Positions 1 through 5,600 of a stretch of 6,136 nucleotides of DNA are shown here, piece after piece. The first letter of the stretch is position 1; the number at the start of each line of letters is the position of its first letter. The notes beneath the pieces are model-generated. The model was not told the DNA's origin, did no database searches, and saw only the letters and a list, made by a program, of their open reading frames with translations. The position numbers and the translations under genes are program-made. This stretch comes from Sulfuriferula sp. (GTDB taxonomy: Bacteria > Pseudomonadota > Gammaproteobacteria > Burkholderiales > Sulfuriferulaceae): NCBI GenBank assembly GCA_027311185.1, contig DAICZK010000089.1, positions 1-6,136 of the forward strand, read 5' to 3'.

Positions 1-94
1 TTATAACGAGTGGCGGCAAATCAAAGCGGCAGTCGATCCGCTGCTGCGTTTCGAATCCAGCCTGGCGCGGCGATTGGGGCTGGGTCTTGCGTAA
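1..94 (+). CDS. DprE1-like FAD-linked oxidase, C-terminal end (partial)
   Basis: Only the last 30 codons lie in the window, read from base 2 to the TAA at 92-94. The peptide contains DEW-like 'YNEWRQIKAAVDP', then 'LLRFESSLARRLGL'. This matches the usual end of DprE1-type decaprenylphosphoryl-ribose 2'-oxidases, where a 'W..(I/V)+..+DP...F.SDLARRLGL' tail closes the protein. In that family a vanillyl-alcohol-oxidase-type flavoprotein oxidises the C2 hydroxyl of polyprenyl-phosphoryl-ribose to a 2'-keto intermediate. That intermediate is then reduced by the SDR partner, whose gene overlaps this one by 8 bases (TTGCGTAA) immediately downstream. The FAD-binding and catalytic parts are outside the window, so the call rests on the tail plus the gene order. 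It is fairly secure because all three following genes belong to the same pathway. Confidence 0.75.
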   Translation, partial: YNEWRQIKAAVDPLLRFESSLARRLGLGLA

Positions 95-824
95 GGTAGT
101 GTTGATAGTCGGCGCCTCGTCCGCCATCGCGCGCGCGACTGCCGCAGCGTTCGCGGCGCAGGGCTACGATTTGTATCTGGCCGGCAGAAATGTCGACGAA
201 CTGGCGCGCATTGCGGCCGACCTGGCGATACGCTATCAGGTCAAAACCGGATGGGGGGTATTCGTTGCCGAGGCGCTCGACAGTCATGCCCGATTTTTTG
301 CCCAGGCGGTCAGCAGCATGGGCGAAATGGACGGCGTGGTGCTGGCCATGGGCCATCTGGGCGACCAGCAGGCGGCACGCGATTTCAGCGTGGGGGCCGA
401 GGTTGTGCTGGTGAATTTTACTGCCGCCGCTTCCATCCTGAGCCATTGTGCGAGTTATCTCGAAGCGCGCAGGCAGGGTTTCATTATCGGCATCGGTTCG
501 GTCGCCGGTGACCGTGGGCGGCAGAGCAATTATACCTACGGTGCGGCCAAGGGCGCGCTGGCCTTGTATCTGCAAGGTTTGCGCAACCGTTTGTACGGCA
601 GCGGGGTGCGCGTCATCACGGTCAAGCCGGGGTTTGTCGACACCGCCATGACTTACGGCCTGCCCGGGTTGTTCCTGGTGGCCTCGCCGCGATATGTGGG
701 CGAGCGCATAGTCCGGGCGCTCGGCAAATCGGCCGACGTCATTTACCTGCCCTGGTTCTGGCGTTATATCATGCTGATTATCAGGAGTATCCCCGAATCA
801 GTCTTTAAACGACTCAAGCTATGA
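87..824 (+). CDS. DprE2-like short-chain dehydrogenase (polyprenylphosphoryl-2-keto-ribose reductase)
   Basis: This is a 245-residue classical SDR. The Rossmann glycine motif is GASSAIA at residues 9-15, an Ala-substituted form of TGxxxGxG that is common in this subgroup. Arg34 after the second strand suggests NADP(H) preference. The catalytic set is Asn110, Ser138, Tyr151 and Lys155 (YGAAK), and a PG motif follows at 181-182. The C-terminus (about 222-245) is a Trp-rich, basic amphipathic segment, as in DprE2 proteins, probably lying on the membrane near its lipid-linked substrate. DprE2 reduces the 2'-keto sugar made by DprE1 to the arabino form. The start is TTG at 87, overlapping the end of the DprE1-like gene by 8 bp; this start places the first strand and glycine motif at the normal distance, and no in-frame ATG precedes the motif. 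Its stop overlaps the next ATG (ATGA), implying translational coupling. SDR substrates are hard to read from sequence alone; the neighbours carry the specificity call. Confidence 0.82.
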   Translation: MRKVVLIVGASSAIARATAAAFAAQGYDLYLAGRNVDELARIAADLAIRYQVKTGWGVFVAEALDSHARFFAQAVSSMGEMDGVVLAMGHLGDQQAARDFSVGAEVVLVNFTAAASILSHCASYLEARRQGFIIGIGSVAGDRGRQSNYTYGAAKGALALYLQGLRNRLYGSGVRVITVKPGFVDTAMTYGLPGLFLVASPRYVGERIVRALGKSADVIYLPWFWRYIMLIIRSIPESVFKRLKL

Positions 825-1438
825 ACAAGCCTGTCGTTGCCGCTTTCGATTTCGACGGCACGCTGAGCCGTGGCGATAGTTTCCTCCCATTTTTGCGCGA
901 GTTTGCCGGCACCGCGCATTTTATGCGCAAAATGTTGGGCTTGTCGCCCAATCTGCTTGCTTATCTGCTCGGCGGCATGAGCAATCATGACATTAAAAAT
1001 CGTTTGCTGAGGCAATTTTTGCGCGGCAAGAGCGTGCAGTCGATGCAGCCGTTCGCGCAATACTTTGCCACCGGACCGCTTCCCGGTCTTATCCGTCCGG
1101 CGGCGCTTGCGCGCTTGCGCTGGCACCAGCGTCAGGGTCATCGTTGTGTCATCGTCAGCGCCTCGCTGGAGTGTTATCTGCGCCCTTGGGCCGAGACCGT
1201 GGGCGTGACCGAAGTGCTGGGTTCGCGGCTGGCGGTGGCGGACGACATTTATACAGGCGAATTGATGGGGCGCAATTGCTACGGTGAAGAAAAAGTGCAG
1301 CGCCTGAGCACATTGCTGGGCGCGCGCGACGCTTATACGCTTTACGCTTACGGCGACAGCAAAGGCGACCGGGAACTGCTGGCGTTGGCGGATCACGCGT
1401 ATTATCGGCACATGCCGGAAACGACACGGCATGGCTGA
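821..1438 (+). CDS. HAD-superfamily IB phosphatase (putative polyprenyl-phosphoryl-5-phosphoribose phosphatase)
   Basis: This is a 205-residue soluble HAD hydrolase of the phosphoserine-phosphatase-like IB type. Motif I is DFDGT at residues 10-14 (nucleophile Asp10, acid/base Asp12). Motif II is the serine in VSAS (113-115) after a hydrophobic strand. Motif III is Lys158, and motif IV is GDSKGD (178-183) with Asp179 and Asp183 for Mg2+. The region between motifs I and II (about 20-100) is a helical cap of type C1. The start ATG overlaps the SDR stop by four bases, so it is probably translated by coupling; no good Shine-Dalgarno is visible. In the pathway suggested by the neighbours, the missing step is removal of the 5-phosphate from polyprenyl-phosphoryl-5-phosphoribose. 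In mycobacteria that step is assigned to a PAP2-type membrane protein, and HAD domains occur next to or fused with this class of UbiA enzyme. Family assignment is firm; the substrate is inferred. Confidence 0.8.
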   Translation: MNKPVVAAFDFDGTLSRGDSFLPFLREFAGTAHFMRKMLGLSPNLLAYLLGGMSNHDIKNRLLRQFLRGKSVQSMQPFAQYFATGPLPGLIRPAALARLRWHQRQGHRCVIVSASLECYLRPWAETVGVTEVLGSRLAVADDIYTGELMGRNCYGEEKVQRLSTLLGARDAYTLYAYGDSKGDRELLALADHAYYRHMPETTRHG

Positions 1439-1440
1439 TC

Positions 1441-1469
1441 CGAGCGGCGTGTGTTTTGCGCTCCGCTCG
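1441..1469 (+). repeat. 7-bp inverted repeat between the HAD and UbiA genes
   Basis: The arms CGAGCGG (1441-1447) and CCGCTCG (1463-1469) are perfect complements around a 15-base loop. This lies just after the HAD stop codon and 43 bases before the UbiA ATG. No run of T follows, so it is not a standard intrinsic terminator. It may slow 3' decay of the upstream message or separate translation of the two genes. It may also have arisen by chance. Confidence 0.4.
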
Positions 1470-1512
1470 CATCGGCTCATAGCCATTTGATAGACGCAGA
1501 GAAACGGAACCG

Positions 1513-2391
1513 ATGAAGGTCATTGCAAGTTTATGGCGGTTGATGCGCCCGCATCAATGGTTGAAAAACAGTTTTGTGTTTACCGGGTTGTTGTTTGGTC
1601 ACGCCTGGCACGATGCGCCCCTGGTGTATCGGGTGATTGTTGCCGCCGTTGGTTTTTCGCTGATGTCGAGCGCGGTGTATATCGTCAACGATATGGCCGA
1701 TGTCGAGCGTGATCGCTTGCACCCGGTGAAGCGTTTGCGTCCGCTGGCGGCGGGGCAGATGAGCATGGGGATGGCTGTGCTGTTTGCATTGGCGCTCGCC
1801 GGGGGCGCGCTGTCGCTGGCTGGAGTGGTGAGTCCGACCGTGCTGGCTATTGTTGCGGGATACGCGATAATGAATCTGGCTTATTCGGCTTATTTGAAAA
1901 ATGTGGTGATTCTCGACGTGTTTGTGATCGCGGCGGGTTTCATGTTGCGGATTCTGGCCGGAACCCTGGGTGTTGGCATTCCGCCGTCGCAATGGCTGTT
2001 GCTGTGCGGGTTGATGGTGACGCTGTTTTTGGGGTTTGCCAAGCGCCGTGCCGAGATTATCGCGCTTGACGACAGCCAGGCCGCGCACCGCAAGGTACTC
2101 GCGCATTATAGTCCGTTGCTGCTGGACAAGATGATAGGCATTACCGCGGCGGGTGTGATCATGAGCTACAGTCTGTATACTATGAGTCCCGATACTGTCC
2201 GCGTGCAGGGCACGACGAATCTGATTTATACCGTGCCGTTCGTCATGTACGGGGTATTTCGTTATATTTATCTGTTGCATAGGCAGTGCGGCGGCGGTGA
2301 TCCGTCGCGCGACGTGATACGCGACCCGCATTTGGTGGTTGCGGTAATCGTCTGGGGCTGCGCGACCTTGTGGTTGATACATCGAGCCTAA
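1513..2391 (+). CDS. UbiA-family prenyltransferase, decaprenyl-phosphate phosphoribosyltransferase type
   Basis: This 292-residue integral membrane protein has about eight or nine hydrophobic segments (near 38-58, 85-105, 108-127, 131-153, 160-176, 205-223, 237-255 and 272-290). The N-terminus has the RPHQWLKN signature (12-19) typical of phosphoribosyltransferase-type UbiA proteins. The first Asp-rich motif is N59-D60-x2-D63-x3-D67, which binds Mg2+ and the pyrophosphate donor. A second conserved block runs from YSAYLK (124-129) through Asp135 to the GFMLRILAG stretch (142-150), followed by FAKRRAE (175-181). These features separate it from the 4-hydroxybenzoate and heme O branches. Family members transfer 5-phosphoribose from PRPP to polyprenyl phosphate, the committed step to polyprenyl-phosphoryl-arabinose. 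It starts 74 bp after the HAD gene; the upstream GAGAAACGGA is a weak ribosome site. The gene converges on the diguanylate cyclase gene, with 33 bp between the stops. Confidence 0.85.
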   Translation: MKVIASLWRLMRPHQWLKNSFVFTGLLFGHAWHDAPLVYRVIVAAVGFSLMSSAVYIVNDMADVERDRLHPVKRLRPLAAGQMSMGMAVLFALALAGGALSLAGVVSPTVLAIVAGYAIMNLAYSAYLKNVVILDVFVIAAGFMLRILAGTLGVGIPPSQWLLLCGLMVTLFLGFAKRRAEIIALDDSQAAHRKVLAHYSPLLLDKMIGITAAGVIMSYSLYTMSPDTVRVQGTTNLIYTVPFVMYGVFRYIYLLHRQCGGGDPSRDVIRDPHLVVAVIVWGCATLWLIHRA

Positions 2392-2424
2392 GTCCCAAGC
2401 CCGGATAGTGCGCGGTCAGTTCGT

Positions 2425-3612
2425 TCAATTGACAGGCGTGCGCAGGCTGTTGAGCAGGACCACGCGGTTGCGCCCGTCGTGCTTGGCCTGATACAGCGCT
2501 GCGTCGGCCGCCGCCAGCAATTTGGAAAAATCAGGCCTGAACATCCTATCGGCAGCCGGTTTGACGGTAATTCCTATGCTGACGGTCGCAAAAACCGGGG
2601 GGCTACCCTTGGTCAGCGGCGAGGTCGATATCGCCATGCGCAATGCTTCGCCTATCGCTACCGCGCCCGGTTCGTCGGTGCCCGGAAGCAGGACGCAAAA
2701 CTCTTCGCCGCCATAGCGTCCCAGGGTGTCTTCCTTGCGCAAGCGCGAGGTCAACAGGCGCGCGATTTCGGCCAGAACTTCGTCGCCGGCCGGATGCCCG
2801 TAGCGGTCATTGATTTTTTTAAAATGATCGACGTCTATCATGAGCAGCGCCAGCGGCAAGCCGTGGCGTTGCGCGATGAAGCACTCTTTGTCGGCTCGTT
2901 CCATGAAAGCTCGGCGATTGAAGGTGCCGGTGAGAGCGTCGGTCATCGCCAGGGAAAGATTTTCGCGGTCGGAGCGCTGTTTGAGCATCAGCACGAACCC
3001 CATGGATTCAGTCACGCTCAGGCCGATTACGCCGAGCATGGTGACGTTTTGCAGCGTCTGTTGCGGGAGCATAAGTTGCAGCCAGGCGGAGAATCGATAG
3101 TCGGCCAGCACATCGATCACGCGCAACAGGTACACGGCAACGGTAGCGGAAGTCGAAACAAAGAGCAATTTCCAGGCGTTGCCGCGCGATCTGGTATCGC
3201 CGAGCAGAGCAACGCCGAGCAGCAGCATTTGCATTGCATAAATCAGGCTGCCGGCGGCGATGAGCTCGTCCTGACTGCCGTGCAGTAAAAATCCGAAGGT
3301 GAGCAGGTTGGCGACAACGGGAAATACGCATTGCCAGACCGGGCACTTGAATTTCTGATACTCATAAACGGCGACGAGTTTGATTGCCTGTGCGGTAGAG
3401 AAAATGGCGTTGGCGAGGATGACCGACACCGCAAGCGGAATGGAGTTGTGTATGGCAAACAGCAGCCAGGCAGCGGATTCCAGCCCCATGGCGCACGCCC
3501 ACTTCTTCAACCCACCCTGCTCGTTCGGCTGGAGGGCCACGACTATGCTCAGCGTCATGGCAGCCGACACTGTTACCAGGCAATACAGCAATAATCTGTT
3601 ATCCAGCGGCAT
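2425..3612 (-). CDS. membrane-anchored diguanylate cyclase (GGDEF domain)
   Basis: This is a 395-residue protein. The N-terminal half (about 8-210) carries six or seven hydrophobic segments with short loops and no recognisable PAS, HAMP, CHASE or MASE signature; it is probably a membrane sensor of unknown ligand. A short charged linker (about 210-222) leads into a complete GGDEF domain: DALTGTFNRR (225-234), the metal and nucleotide site IDVDHFKKIND (259-269), the active-site loop GGEEF (301-305), and the SIG/ADAALYQAK region to about 378. An RxxD inhibitory site, R292-K-E-D295, sits exactly five residues before GGEEF, so product inhibition by c-di-GMP is expected. The enzyme should condense two GTP to c-di-GMP. 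The ATG at 3612 is fixed by an in-frame TGA nine bases upstream; AAGGA lies 13 bases upstream, a loose ribosome site. The gene stands alone, convergent to the UbiA gene. Confidence 0.92.
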   Translation of the reverse strand: MPLDNRLLLYCLVTVSAAMTLSIVVALQPNEQGGLKKWACAMGLESAAWLLFAIHNSIPLAVSVILANAIFSTAQAIKLVAVYEYQKFKCPVWQCVFPVVANLLTFGFLLHGSQDELIAAGSLIYAMQMLLLGVALLGDTRSRGNAWKLLFVSTSATVAVYLLRVIDVLADYRFSAWLQLMLPQQTLQNVTMLGVIGLSVTESMGFVLMLKQRSDRENLSLAMTDALTGTFNRRAFMERADKECFIAQRHGLPLALLMIDVDHFKKINDRYGHPAGDEVLAEIARLLTSRLRKEDTLGRYGGEEFCVLLPGTDEPGAVAIGEALRMAISTSPLTKGSPPVFATVSIGITVKPAADRMFRPDFSKLLAAADAALYQAKHDGRNRVVLLNSLRTPVN

Positions 3613-3669
3613 CGACGGTCACCAGTCCTTGATCGAAAACAGGCGCGGGGTGCTCAAAGGTGGCAGGCT

Positions 3670-3682
3670 GACAGGGACTGTC
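3670..3682. repeat. short perfect inverted repeat upstream of the diguanylate cyclase gene
   Basis: GACAG (3670-3674) and CTGTC (3678-3682) form a 5-bp perfect stem with a three-base loop, 58 bases before the ATG at 3612. It could be an operator half-site pair or a small leader hairpin. It is short enough to be chance. Confidence 0.3.
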
Positions 3683-3823
3683 GTGGAAACCGCGATGGAA
3701 GTCGATGTTTCGTCCCCTCCCTTTGCGCTTAAGACTTTGTGACTTTTGCTTATTTCAGTTCAGCACGGGGCTATTGGATGACGCCAGGTGCCATTTGCGA
3801 TCGGGCAAGATGCATCGGAAACG

Positions 3824-3846
3824 CCAGTTGATTTTAAATCAATTGG
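3824..3846 (+). repeat. 9-bp hairpin with AT-rich loop in the 3613-3990 gap
   Basis: Read on the + strand, CCAGTTGAT (3824-3832) pairs with ATCAATTGG (3838-3846) over nine positions, including one G-U wobble, around the loop TTTAA. The sequence GTCTATTTTGC follows, a modest U-rich run. On the - strand the wobble becomes an A-C mismatch, so the structure is better in + transcripts. It could end a short + strand transcript or be a protein-binding dyad. No promoter or gene on the + strand upstream of it is convincing. Confidence 0.4.
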
Positions 3847-3990
3847 GTCTATTTTGCAAACGACGGGCAGCTTGGGCACGGAAGTCAGGCTTTGGGGGCG
3901 AGGCTGTAGTACGAAGGTGAGCCGTGACGATTCGGTCTTGCCCAGGTCAGCGCGGCTCTATCGGCCGAATCTTCTGGCCGGGGCAGGGGT

Positions 3991-4158
3991 TTACTTCAGT
4001 TTCAGCTCTTTATAGAGTACGTGTTTTCTGGCCTTGGGGTCGAATTTCATGAACTCCAGTTTTTCAGGCGTGGTGCGCTTGTTTTTGCTGGTGGTATAGA
4101 AATGCCCGGTTCCTGCAGTGGATTCCAGCTTGATTTTTTCACGGATTTTGCTAGCCAT
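3991..4158 (-). CDS. rpmG: 50S ribosomal protein L33
   Basis: This 55-residue protein begins [14 protein letters not shown] and continues through [13 protein letters not shown] to the [17 protein letters not shown] end. It matches bacterial L33 along its full length. It is the cysteine-free form (no CxxC pairs), so it does not depend on zinc. It is part of the large ribosomal subunit near the E site. The gene lies ten bases after the rpmB stop; the ribosome site AAAGGA overlaps that stop codon, so the two genes are surely one transcript with coupled translation. It is the last gene of the block, and no clear intrinsic terminator follows it. Confidence 0.97.
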   Translation of the reverse strand: MASKIREKIKLESTAGTGHFYTTSKNKRTTPEKLEFMKFDPKARKHVLYKELKLK

Positions 4159-4168
4159 GTTCTATCCT

Positions 4169-4405
4169 TTAAACTTTCTCGCCCTTGGCGATCATTTCTG
4201 CGAGCACGACTTCTATGCCTTTTTTGTCTATCGTACGCAGCGCTGCGGTACTGACGCGCAGGCGAATGAAACGATTTTCATTTTCCAGCCAGAACCGGCG
4301 CGATTGCAGGTTAGGCAGGAAACGGCGCTTGGTTTTATTATTGGCGTGGGAAACATTGTTTCCCGACATTGGCGATTTGCCAGTAATTTGACATACACGG
4401 GCCAT
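4169..4405 (-). CDS. rpmB: 50S ribosomal protein L28
   Basis: This 78-residue protein beginning [12 protein letters not shown] matches L28 end to end, including the [16 protein letters not shown] block (14-29), [10 protein letters not shown] and the C-terminal LRTIDKKGI segment. It has a single cysteine (Cys5), so it is the form without a zinc ribbon. The ATG at 4405 is chosen over an in-frame ATG 15 bases upstream because GGGAGG (4411-4416) sits five bases before it and because all L28 proteins start MARVC or similar. L28 is a component of the large subunit. The gene is followed after ten bases by rpmG, the widespread rpmB-rpmG pair, and is preceded by radC in the same direction, as in many proteobacteria. 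Confidence 0.98.
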   Translation of the reverse strand: MARVCQITGKSPMSGNNVSHANNKTKRRFLPNLQSRRFWLENENRFIRLRVSTAALRTIDKKGIEVVLAEMIAKGEKV

Positions 4406-4410
4406 GACGA

Positions 4411-4416
4411 CCTCCC
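4411..4416 (-). promoter_or_regulatory. Shine-Dalgarno of rpmB
   Basis: GGGAGG on the - strand, five bases before the ATG at 4405. It decides the start codon, because the alternative upstream ATG would overlap this site. Confidence 0.85.
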
Positions 4417-4437
4417 ACAAAATTCGGAAAAGGGCGA

Positions 4438-4467
4438 TTTATATCATGGTTTGGTGCATGAGGTCAA
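4438..4467 (-). promoter_or_regulatory. sigma-70-type promoter of rpmB-rpmG
   Basis: On the - strand, TTGACC (4462-4467) and TATAAA (4438-4443) are separated by 18 bases, and TGA directly precedes the -10 box (extended -10 form). Each box differs from consensus at one position. The predicted RNA start, around 4430, gives a leader of about 25 bases before the L28 ATG. It lies wholly in the 95-bp radC-rpmB gap, so the ribosomal pair can be transcribed independently of radC. Confidence 0.7.
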
Positions 4468-4500
4468 GCTGATTGTCGAAGCGTTGGTTAATCGCAAGCA

Positions 4501-5175
4501 TTATAACAGGCCGCGCTCGGCAAACGAAGTGAGTGCGTCGTGGCCGATGATGAAGTGGTCCAGTACGCGCACGTCGACCAGTGCGAGCGCTGTCTTGAGC
4601 GAGGCAGTCAGGTTTTCGTCGGCGCGACTAGGTTCCGCCACGCCGGATGGGTGGTTATGCGCGAGTATCAGTCCGGCCGCATTGTGCGCGAGCGCGCGCT
4701 TGACTACTTCGCGCGGGTAAACGCTGGCCTGCGCGAGCGTGCCGCGAAACAGCTCTTCCACCGCCAGCACGCGATTCTGGCTGTCCAGAAAGACGCCGCA
4801 AAACACTTCGTGCGCCTTGCCCGCCAGTGCCAGCCGCAGATAATTGCGTACCGCAGTTGGGGAATTGAGTGCATCGGCCTCTCGCATCTGTTCGGTCAGC
4901 GCCCGCCTGGCCATTTCCAGCACAGCCTGCAGTTGCGCGTATTTGGCGTCGCCCAGACCCGGGAACGCGCAAAAATCGGCATGGCTGGCCGCAAACAGCT
5001 GCGTCAGGCTTTTGAATTCGATAATCAGTTCTCGCGCCATGTCCACCGCGCTCTTGCCGGGCATGCCGGTGCGCAGGAAAATCGCCAGCAATTCGGCATC
5101 GCTCAATGCGGCCGCGCCCCGCGCCAGTAGCCTCTCGCGCGGCCGTTCGTTTTCGGGCCAGTCGGTAATCGCCAT
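4501..5175 (-). CDS. radC: RadC family JAMM/MPN+ domain protein
   Basis: This 224-residue, full-length protein of the RadC (YicR) family has two parts. The N-terminal part (about 10-95) has the RPRERLL start and a helix-hairpin-helix-like region around FPGLGDAK (71-78). The C-terminal part (about 105-224) is the JAMM metalloprotease-like fold: Glu140, then HNHPSG (173-178) and Asp186 form the expected zinc site. Despite its name, the proposed DNA-repair role in E. coli was not upheld, and the biochemical function remains uncertain. The ATG at 5175 is preceded by GGGAG four bases away (5180-5184). The gene lies directly upstream of rpmB in the same direction, the usual proteobacterial order, and is divergent from the surface-protein gene. 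Confidence 0.95.
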   Translation of the reverse strand: MAITDWPENERPRERLLARGAAALSDAELLAIFLRTGMPGKSAVDMARELIIEFKSLTQLFAASHADFCAFPGLGDAKYAQLQAVLEMARRALTEQMREADALNSPTAVRNYLRLALAGKAHEVFCGVFLDSQNRVLAVEELFRGTLAQASVYPREVVKRALAHNAAGLILAHNHPSGVAEPSRADENLTASLKTALALVDVRVLDHFIIGHDALTSFAERGLL

Positions 5176-5209
5176 GTCGCTCCCGGTTGTAAATAGTTAT
5201 TTAAATTTT

Positions 5210-5215
5210 ATTATA
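5210..5215 (-). promoter_or_regulatory. candidate -10 box of the radC promoter
   Basis: A perfect TATAAT on the - strand lies in an AT-rich stretch, 35 bases before the radC ATG, giving a short leader. No good -35 box is found 16-18 bases upstream, so the promoter may be weak or need an activator. The AT-richness of the surroundings makes a chance match possible. Confidence 0.4.
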
Positions 5216-5309
5216 TACATTAAATTCATGGGGCGCGATTGCCGAGACACAAGCTCCATGTTATCTGCGCCTAGCGTCAACCAAGGGTTTTCTGGCTGAA
5301 TATAAGGTA

Positions 5310-5323
5310 TGCGTGTTAACGCA
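5310..5323. repeat. small dyad TGCGT-N4-ACGCA
   Basis: TGCGT (5310-5314) and ACGCA (5319-5323) are perfect inverted arms separated by four bases. The size and symmetry suit a binding site for a dimeric regulator. It lies 135 bases before radC and 281 bases before the surface-protein ATG. Confidence 0.35.
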
Positions 5324-5334
5324 CAGATATGGCG

Positions 5335-5364
5335 CAATTTTAGTGTAAGCATGCATTAAAATTG
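5335..5364. repeat. long inverted repeat (13-bp imperfect hairpin)
   Basis: The outer arms CAATTTTA (5335-5342) and TAAAATTG (5357-5364) are perfect 8-bp complements. In a + strand RNA the pairing continues inward for five more positions (5343-5347 with 5352-5356, two of them G-U) to leave a four-base loop AGCA at 5348-5351. The inner part also contains the palindromes GCATGC (5349-5354) and ATGCAT (5351-5356). No T-run follows directly on either strand, so it is more like an operator or an RNA element than an intrinsic terminator. Confidence 0.6.
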
Positions 5365-5447
5365 TTGATTGAAATAGTTTTATTTGCGATGTTTAGCGGT
5401 AGCGGACGCTTTTTTCTGGGGTAGGATACTATCGAAAACGGCTCACG

Positions 5448-5465
5448 CGCTTGCATCGCTTGCAT
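5448..5465 (+). repeat. perfect 9-bp tandem repeat
   Basis: CGCTTGCAT occurs twice with no spacer (5448-5456 and 5457-5465), followed by TTATAAAG. It lies about 140 bases upstream of the surface-protein ATG. Direct half-sites on the same face of the helix could bind a regulator; replication slippage is the simple alternative. Confidence 0.6.
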
Positions 5466-5563
5466 TTATAAAGCCGAATTTCAGTCCGATGCCACCTTCG
5501 CCGGGCCAAATCATTTCGACGCGATCTTGCCATATGAGTAACTGGAATCGGCGGGGTTGTTCA

Positions 5564-5588
5564 GGGCTTCGTCAGCCCGCTTGTTTTT
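5564..5588 (+). terminator. terminator-like hairpin in the leader of the surface-protein gene
   Basis: GGGCT (5564-5568) pairs with AGCCC (5574-5578) around the loop TCGTC, followed by GC and then TTGTTTTT (5581-5588). This resembles a small intrinsic terminator and ends only five bases before the Shine-Dalgarno. An overlapping alternative stem pairs GCGGG (5551-5555) with CCCGC (5576-5580), and the two cannot form together. The stem is only five base pairs, so terminator strength would be low. Confidence 0.4.
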
Positions 5589-5593
5589 ACATC

Positions 5594-5600
5594 AGGAGGT
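5594..5600 (+). promoter_or_regulatory. strong Shine-Dalgarno of the surface-protein gene
   Basis: AGGAGGT is a perfect anti-16S match, with the ATG at 5604 after TCC. The spacing is slightly short. It fixes the start of the partial + strand gene, which has no other good start nearby. Confidence 0.85.

Larger units (their letters stand above)
3613..3990. other. intergenic region of about 380 bp without a convincing gene
   Basis: This stretch lies between the start of the diguanylate cyclase gene and the end of rpmG, both read leftwards. Short open frames exist on the + strand, but none has a ribosome site, a recognisable motif or a plausible composition. It must contain the promoter of the diguanylate cyclase gene and any rpmG terminator, but I can place neither with confidence. 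Immediately after rpmG there is a 5-bp GC-rich inverted repeat (CGGCC 3962-3966 with GGCCG 3976-3980) without a T-run. Two further hairpins are listed separately. Confidence 0.6.

Noticed and set aside
1531..2382. 283-residue open frame on the - strand opposite the UbiA gene
   Set aside because: It is rich in His, Gln and Arg, as antisense of a membrane protein typically is, and has no membrane segments or motifs. The + strand frame carries clear UbiA motifs.
2392..2424. bidirectional terminator between the convergent UbiA and diguanylate cyclase genes
   Set aside because: The 33-bp gap has no stable inverted repeat and no T-run on either strand.
3788..4015. 75-residue open frame on the + strand beginning with GTG
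   Set aside because: It lacks a ribosome site, overlaps the end of rpmG on the other strand, and shows no recognisable motif. A remnant of an older gene cannot be ruled out.
4540..5130. 196-residue open frame on the + strand inside radC
   Set aside because: It is the antisense shadow of radC, whose conserved HNHPSG metal site proves the other strand codes.
5226..5240. possible sigma-54 promoter (TGGGGCGCGATTGC)
   Set aside because: The GG and GC elements are nine bases apart rather than ten and the -24 element does not match TGGCAC.
5430..5600. possible c-di-GMP (GEMM) riboswitch before the surface-protein gene
   Set aside because: Considered because a diguanylate cyclase is nearby, but the conserved GEMM core and tetraloop-receptor sequences are absent.
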